DNA from: Acidobacteriota bacterium
GTDB taxonomy: Bacteria > Acidobacteriota > Terriglobia > UBA7540
NCBI GenBank assembly: GCA_021789565.1
Contig: JAJYJL010000235.1
Location: 1 to 9,008 of the forward strand
DNA: 9,008 nt
Direction: 5' to 3'
Made by a program: the position numbers and the translations under genes
In this document: in pieces, positions 6,608 to 9,008 of the stretch
Layout: each line of letters opens with the position of its first letter
Numbering within the stretch: the stretch's first letter is position 1
The notes under the pieces: generated by a model
What the model saw: the letters and a program-made list of their open reading frames with translations, nothing else
Told to the model about the DNA's origin: nothing
Database searches by the model: none

Positions 6608-9008
6608 CCGAACGAATTTCTATCGACAACTTGGAAAACAGGGCGCAACCTGCCGGCGGGATCGGGAGACAGACGAGCCACCTTCGCCGGCGCATCCGGC
6701 TCTGTGTCGGGCTGATTGCATTGGGCGTGTCGTGCGCGTGCTCTTTTGCGCAGTCGCGCCCAGGCAGCGCAGCCGCGAAGGAGGACCTGAGCGAAGCGAC
6801 AAGCCTGATGCAACAGCATCGCCTTCACGAAGCAAAGTCTGCGGTGCTTGATGTGTTGAAGATGCATCCCGCGAGCGTGGAGGGTTACAACCTGCTGGGG
6901 ATCATCGATGGCGAATTGCAGGATTTCCAGGGAGCGCAGGCCGCATTTCAGCACGCGCTCAAGCTGTCGCCGCGCTCAGTGAAGACGCATAACAACCTAG
7001 GCAGCCTTTACGCGGAGGCCCGGCAATTTGCTCTTGCGGAGCAGGAGTTTCGCGCAGGTCTCCGAATCAATCCTGCGGACCAGGACGGCAACTACGACCT
7101 GGGCGCTCTGCTGATGATGAATGGGCAGGCGGTGCAGGCGATTCCCTACTTTGAGCGCATCCATCCAGCGACGACTGCTTCGCAGTTCAACCTTGTGCGG
7201 GCATTCTTTGCGGCGCATCGCGTTGCCGATGGACTGCGCGTGGCCAATGAGCTTTCTGCGCAAGCCAAGGATCAGGTGCAGGTACACTTTTCGCTGGGCG
7301 TATTTCTTGCGTCACAGAAGCAATACGCGGCGGCACAGCTTGAGCTGGAACGCGCGGACGCACTGCAGCCCCAGACATTTGAGATTCTTTACAACCTGGG
7401 CGAAGTGTACCTGCGCCTTGGCCAGCTCGCGAGAGCCAGCGTGGTGCTGAATCGGGCGGTCACGCTTCGACCGGACTCAGTGGATGCGCTCTCCTTGCTG
7501 GCGCAGTCTTATACGGCGCAGTCGCGGCCGCTGGATGCGCTGGACGCACTGCTGCGGGCGCACAAGCTGGCGCCTGAAAATCCGGACGTGCTGTATCAGA
7601 TGGCACAGGTGAGCATGTCCCAGAACTATTTTGAGGATGCGATCCCGCTGCTGGAGGATGGGCTGAAAGTAGCGCCGAACCGCGCGGACATGCTGGCCGC
7701 GCTGGGCGAGAGCTACTTCATGGCGGGCAAGGTCGATGAAGCCATCCGAGTCTTCAATCGGCTTGTTTCGGTGGAGGGCTCAGCGCGCTCGTATGCGTTT
7801 CTTGGACTTTCGTATCGCAACCTGGGGCGATTCGAAGAGGCAAAAGGCTACTTTGAAAAAGGCCTGAAGGCGGACCCGAAGAATGCGCTTTGCCTTTTCA
7901 ACATGGGATACATTGCCGAGCGGCAAGGAAGCACGGCGGATGCGGCTTCTTATTTTGAGCGGGCACTTGCGGCCAATCCGAATTTTTCCGATGCGCTACT
8001 GGAGATGGCAAACCTGAAGGTGGCAGCGCGGCAGTTTGCGGAGGCGGAGCCTTATCTGCGGCGCTACGTGCAGGTGAGTCACGATCCGGCCTCCGGCTAC
8101 TACAAGCTGGCCATGGTGGAGCGGAGCCTGCACGAGACAGCGGCGGCCGAGCGTGACCTGAACGTGTTCAAGACCCTTTCAAAGAATGCCTCGTCGGGGC
8201 CGTATCCCTACGAGCATCTTTTTGATTACCTGAACCAGCGTTCCGCGATGAGCCAGAGCGCGCGCAATGAACTGGATCTGAATCAGCTGCTGGACGAGGT
8301 GAAGCGGCATCCTGACCAGCCCGAGGATCTGTATCTCCTGAGCAAGGAGTATTTGAAGCTGGGCAAGATCGACGAGGCGAAGGCGACGATCCAGCAATTG
8401 GACCAACTGAGCGCAAATGACTATCGCACGCTGACCGGAACGGGAGTGTTGCTGGCGAGATTTGGCTTGTATCCGGATGCCATCGCGCATTTTGAGCGCG
8501 CGCTGGCGATTGCCCCGGACTCGGACGACATCAAGTTCGATCTGGCGAATGCGTACTTCAAGCAGCGGGCGTATCCCCAGGCGCTGGCAACCCTCAAGCT
8601 GGCTTCCGAGGCCGCACAGAAAGACGATGCGTATCTCTCCCTGCTGGGCGACACCTACAGTCATATGGGAGAGACTGACGAAGCAATGCAGATTTACGAA
8701 GATGCGATTACTCGGAATCCGGACAATGACCAGGCTTATCTTTCGCTGGCGCTTCTGGATCTGCGCAAGGGCCGCCTGGCCGATGCCAAACAGATTCTGC
8801 AGAAGGGCCAATCGCGCATTCCGGCATCGGGCAAGTTGTATTGGGGCGAGGGCCTGACGGCCGTTCTGGAAGGCAAGGCGGAAGAGGCGACGAGCGACTT
8901 CAATCGCTCCATTGAATTGATGCCGGAGTGGCCGGGGGCGTACTCCACGCTGGGTGTTTTCTATTTTCAGACGGGGCAGATTGCCAAGGCGCGCGAGGTG
9001 CTGGAACG
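6604..9008 (+). CDS. Exported tetratricopeptide-repeat protein (partial, C-terminus missing)
   Basis: A large TPR solenoid, probably a periplasmic or envelope protein-protein interaction scaffold with no visible catalytic domain. The frame is open from the ATG at 6604 to the right edge (801 codons plus 2 nt). A basic LRRRIRL segment (27-33) precedes a hydrophobic stretch to about 48. SFA before Q50 is a plausible signal peptidase I site; C44 and C46 do not fit a good lipobox. From about residue 60 to 528 I count 14 TPR units of about 34 residues with the usual NLG, A and P positions (for example YNLGEVYLRLGQ). Residues 529-572 are a non-TPR linker rich in P, Y, D and Q. Seven more TPRs follow to the edge. 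The start overlaps the previous stop as ATGA, and GGGG at 6592-6595 lies 8 nt upstream, so co-transcription and translational coupling are likely. A further C-terminal domain cannot be excluded. Confidence 0.93.
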   Translation, partial: MTERISIDNLENRAQPAGGIGRQTSHLRRRIRLCVGLIALGVSCACSFAQSRPGSAAAKEDLSEATSLMQQHRLHEAKSAVLDVLKMHPASVEGYNLLGIIDGELQDFQGAQAAFQHALKLSPRSVKTHNNLGSLYAEARQFALAEQEFRAGLRINPADQDGNYDLGALLMMNGQAVQAIPYFERIHPATTASQFNLVRAFFAAHRVADGLRVANELSAQAKDQVQVHFSLGVFLASQKQYAAAQLELERADALQPQTFEILYNLGEVYLRLGQLARASVVLNRAVTLRPDSVDALSLLAQSYTAQSRPLDALDALLRAHKLAPENPDVLYQMAQVSMSQNYFEDAIPLLEDGLKVAPNRADMLAALGESYFMAGKVDEAIRVFNRLVSVEGSARSYAFLGLSYRNLGRFEEAKGYFEKGLKADPKNALCLFNMGYIAERQGSTADAASYFERALAANPNFSDALLEMANLKVAARQFAEAEPYLRRYVQVSHDPASGYYKLAMVERSLHETAAAERDLNVFKTLSKNASSGPYPYEHLFDYLNQRSAMSQSARNELDLNQLLDEVKRHPDQPEDLYLLSKEYLKLGKIDEAKATIQQLDQLSANDYRTLTGTGVLLARFGLYPDAIAHFERALAIAPDSDDIKFDLANAYFKQRAYPQALATLKLASEAAQKDDAYLSLLGDTYSHMGETDEAMQIYEDAITRNPDNDQAYLSLALLDLRKGRLADAKQILQKGQSRIPASGKLYWGEGLTAVLEGKAEEATSDFNRSIELMPEWPGAYSTLGVFYFQTGQIAKAREVLE

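Noticed and set aside
6715..6750. Lipoprotein signal (lipobox) in the second TPR protein
   Set aside because: Cysteines at residues 44 and 46 lie at the end of the hydrophobic segment, but the preceding residues (GVS and SCA) lack the usual Leu/Val at -3. The SFA-Q signal peptidase I site fits better.
8179..8811. A 210-codon minus-strand open frame opposite the second TPR gene
   Set aside because: It is a shadow of the sense TPR frame, which stays open through to the window edge and shows clear repeat periodicity.

Overview
The window reads as chromosomal DNA of a high-GC Gram-negative bacterium, most likely an Acidobacteriota member of the Terriglobia type. That placement is an inference from gene content: an Oar-like TonB-dependent receptor with an N-terminal carboxypeptidase-regulatory domain and an LPLNGRNF plug motif, next to an exported FG-GAP/ASPIC-UnbV (CRTAC1-family) protein fused to TPRs. 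No rRNA, tRNA, mobile element, CRISPR array or phage gene was seen.

Layout. Positions 1-2247 (minus strand) hold the N-terminal 749 codons of a TonB-dependent outer-membrane receptor; its C-terminus lies beyond the left edge. Positions 2248-2770 are a 523-bp divergent intergenic region with an AT-richer island carrying a 9-bp direct repeat, a GC-rich hairpin, candidate promoters for both directions and a strong Shine-Dalgarno site for the receptor. Positions 2771-6607 (plus) encode a complete 1278-residue protein: Tat signal, uncharacterised N-terminal region, seven calcium-loop FG-GAP/VCBS repeats, ASPIC/UnbV domain, a thioredoxin-fold domain without its CxxC cysteines, and seven TPRs. Positions 6604-9008 (plus) overlap it by an ATGA junction and encode a second exported protein that is almost entirely TPRs (about 21 in 801 codons) and runs off the right edge.

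How they may work together (inference). All three products carry export signals: one goes to the outer membrane and two to the periplasm or cell surface. The two plus-strand genes look translationally coupled. A divergent receptor plus propeller/TPR proteins suggests an envelope system for capturing or handling a large substrate, or assembling a surface complex. The substrate cannot be read from the sequence. The least ordinary points are the cysteine-less redoxin embedded between ASPIC and TPRs, the cysteine- and tyrosine-rich propeller, and the pairing of a TPR-tailed protein with a second, nearly all-TPR protein. All three reading frames are uninterrupted, and the many other long ORFs are shadows of these genes.
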